Assembly (NCBI GenBank): GCA_938011315.1 | Contig: CALLUG010000001.1 | Span: 1-64,000 of the forward strand | From: an uncultured Flavobacteriaceae bacterium | Lineage (GTDB): Bacteria; Bacteroidota; Bacteroidia; Flavobacteriales; Flavobacteriaceae | Length of the DNA: 64,000 nucleotides | Reading direction: 5' to 3' | Shown here: positions 63,292 to 64,000 of the stretch, piece by piece | Layout: every line of letters starts with the position of its first letter | Position numbering within the stretch: the first letter of the stretch is position 1 | The notes under the pieces: generated by a model | What the model was told of the DNA's origin: nothing | Seen by the model: the letters and a program-made list of their open reading frames with translations, nothing else | The model's database searches: none | Translations under genes and position numbers: made by a program

Positions 63292-64000
63292 ATGAAAAAA
63301 CGATACTCAAAAATTATTTTTAGCATCCTTTTAGGGACACTGTTAGTTAACTGTGCTAAACGCAGTACACCTTCTGGTGGGGAAATTGACGTTACTCCTC
63401 CAAAAATTAAAAAATCAACTCCAGAAAACTACAGTACTAATTTTTCTAGTAATAAGATTCGTATAGACTTTGATGAGTATGTAAAAATTAAAGCGTTACA
63501 AAAACAACTTGTTATTTCGCCTCCAATGAACACTCCGCCAGAAATAACACCTTTAGGTGGTGCGAGTAAATCTGTTACCATAAAATTGTTTGACACCTTG
63601 CAGCCCAATACAACATATGCCATTAATTTTGGAGAAAGTATTGTAGATAATAATGAAGAAAATCCTTATCCATTTTACCGTTATGTATTTTCTACGGGAG
63701 CATACATTGACTCACTTAGTTTAAAAGGTGATATTGTAGATGCTTTAGAGAAATATACAGACGACTTTGTATCGGTATTACTGCACGAAATAGATTCTAC
63801 GTTTAAAGATTCTATAGTATATCACAAAAAACCAAAATACATTACCAATACGCTAGACAGCACAACAGCTTTTAAACTAAATAACCTAAAAGCAGGAACG
63901 TATCTACTCACAGCATTAAAAGAGCCTAATAATAATTATATTTTTGACCCAAAAACAGATAAAATAGGATTTGTAAATAAGCGTATTACCCTACCCGCCG
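63292..64000 (+). CDS. Ig-like domain lipoprotein, N-terminal part
   Basis: The gene runs off the window and is missing from the track. The start MKKRYSKIIFSILLGTLLVN with CAKRS gives a lipobox (LLVNC). A proline-rich stretch GGEIDVTPPKIKKSTPENYS leads to an SbsA Ig-like (Big_5) domain with IRIDFDEYVKIKALQKQLVI and PNTTYAINFGESIVDNNEEN. Flavobacterial genomes usually carry one such lipoprotein near comF. It is probably an outer-membrane-anchored surface protein. Downstream features are unseen. Confidence 0.85.
   Translation, partial: MKKRYSKIIFSILLGTLLVNCAKRSTPSGGEIDVTPPKIKKSTPENYSTNFSSNKIRIDFDEYVKIKALQKQLVISPPMNTPPEITPLGGASKSVTIKLFDTLQPNTTYAINFGESIVDNNEENPYPFYRYVFSTGAYIDSLSLKGDIVDALEKYTDDFVSVLLHEIDSTFKDSIVYHKKPKYITNTLDSTTAFKLNNLKAGTYLLTALKEPNNNYIFDPKTDKIGFVNKRITLPA

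Overview
The window is a piece of an AT-rich chromosome from a member of the Bacteroidota, almost certainly family Flavobacteriaceae. The evidence is the recurring promoter element TANNTTTG upstream of many genes, the near absence of Shine-Dalgarno sequences, several families I know from flavobacteria (IPExxxVDY, DUF2480, DUF3078, DUF983, DUF3108), and gene orders I associate with that family: purF-like/pfkB/RNase H/purN diverging from acpP-fabF-rnc-IPExxxVDY-pyk, sufS-sufE-sufT-DUF2480, and hmgA-hppD-DUF3108-tryptophan dioxygenase. All identifications come from reading the sequence; no database search was run.

Layout. 1-1.3 kb is an accessory edge: the C-terminal end of a type I restriction subunit (HsdR) and a truncated RDD-family remnant. 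1.3-17.2 kb holds an FAD oxidoreductase, a DUF983 protein, an ABC-F ATPase, a complete tripartite RND pump (adaptor, permease, TolC-like), a 59-aa CPXCG protein, the initiator tRNA-fMet with a clear promoter and terminator, a universal stress protein, an MMPL/RND-like exporter, asnS and aat. 17.3-27.7 kb holds brnQ, the purine/kinase/RNase H/purN block on the minus strand, and the lipid/RNA/glycolysis block acpP-fabF-rnc-IPExxxVDY-pyk on the plus strand. 27.8-31.5 kb is the tail end of a SUF iron-sulfur operon (sufS, sufE, sufT, DUF2480) without sufBCD, preceded by about 700 bp without a gene. 32.2-39.7 kb is a plus-strand aromatic amino acid catabolism run (homogentisate dioxygenase, 4-HPP dioxygenase, DUF3108, tryptophan 2,3-dioxygenase), then an M23 lipoprotein, pgi and a small membrane protein. 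39.7-56.3 kb holds household genes (nuclease, bioB plus a JmjC-like cupin, aldo/keto reductase, OmpA lipoprotein, xth, a large outer-membrane protein, asd, mscL, alr, tdk, M14 peptidase, DUF1348, metK). 56.7-59.6 kb is a restriction-modification island: a Sau3AI/MutH-type endonuclease, a C5 cytosine methyltransferase and a broken XRE regulator. 59.7-64 kb holds a solitary RND adaptor lipoprotein, glyS, comF and the start of an Ig-like lipoprotein that runs off the window.

Most notable signals: a SAM-II-like riboswitch with an extra internal hairpin in the metK leader; a ~105-bp dispersed repeat with imperfect terminal inverted repeats (three copies); a terminator-like hairpin with a nine-T tract inside the first 20 codons of rnc; and the R-M island whose third gene, an HTH regulator, carries two frame disruptions and separates a lone RND adaptor from the genes expected downstream of it. 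I did not find CRISPR arrays, prophage, transposase genes or rRNA. I see no convincing wholly new multi-gene system; the strongest unusual elements are regulatory or degenerate ones.
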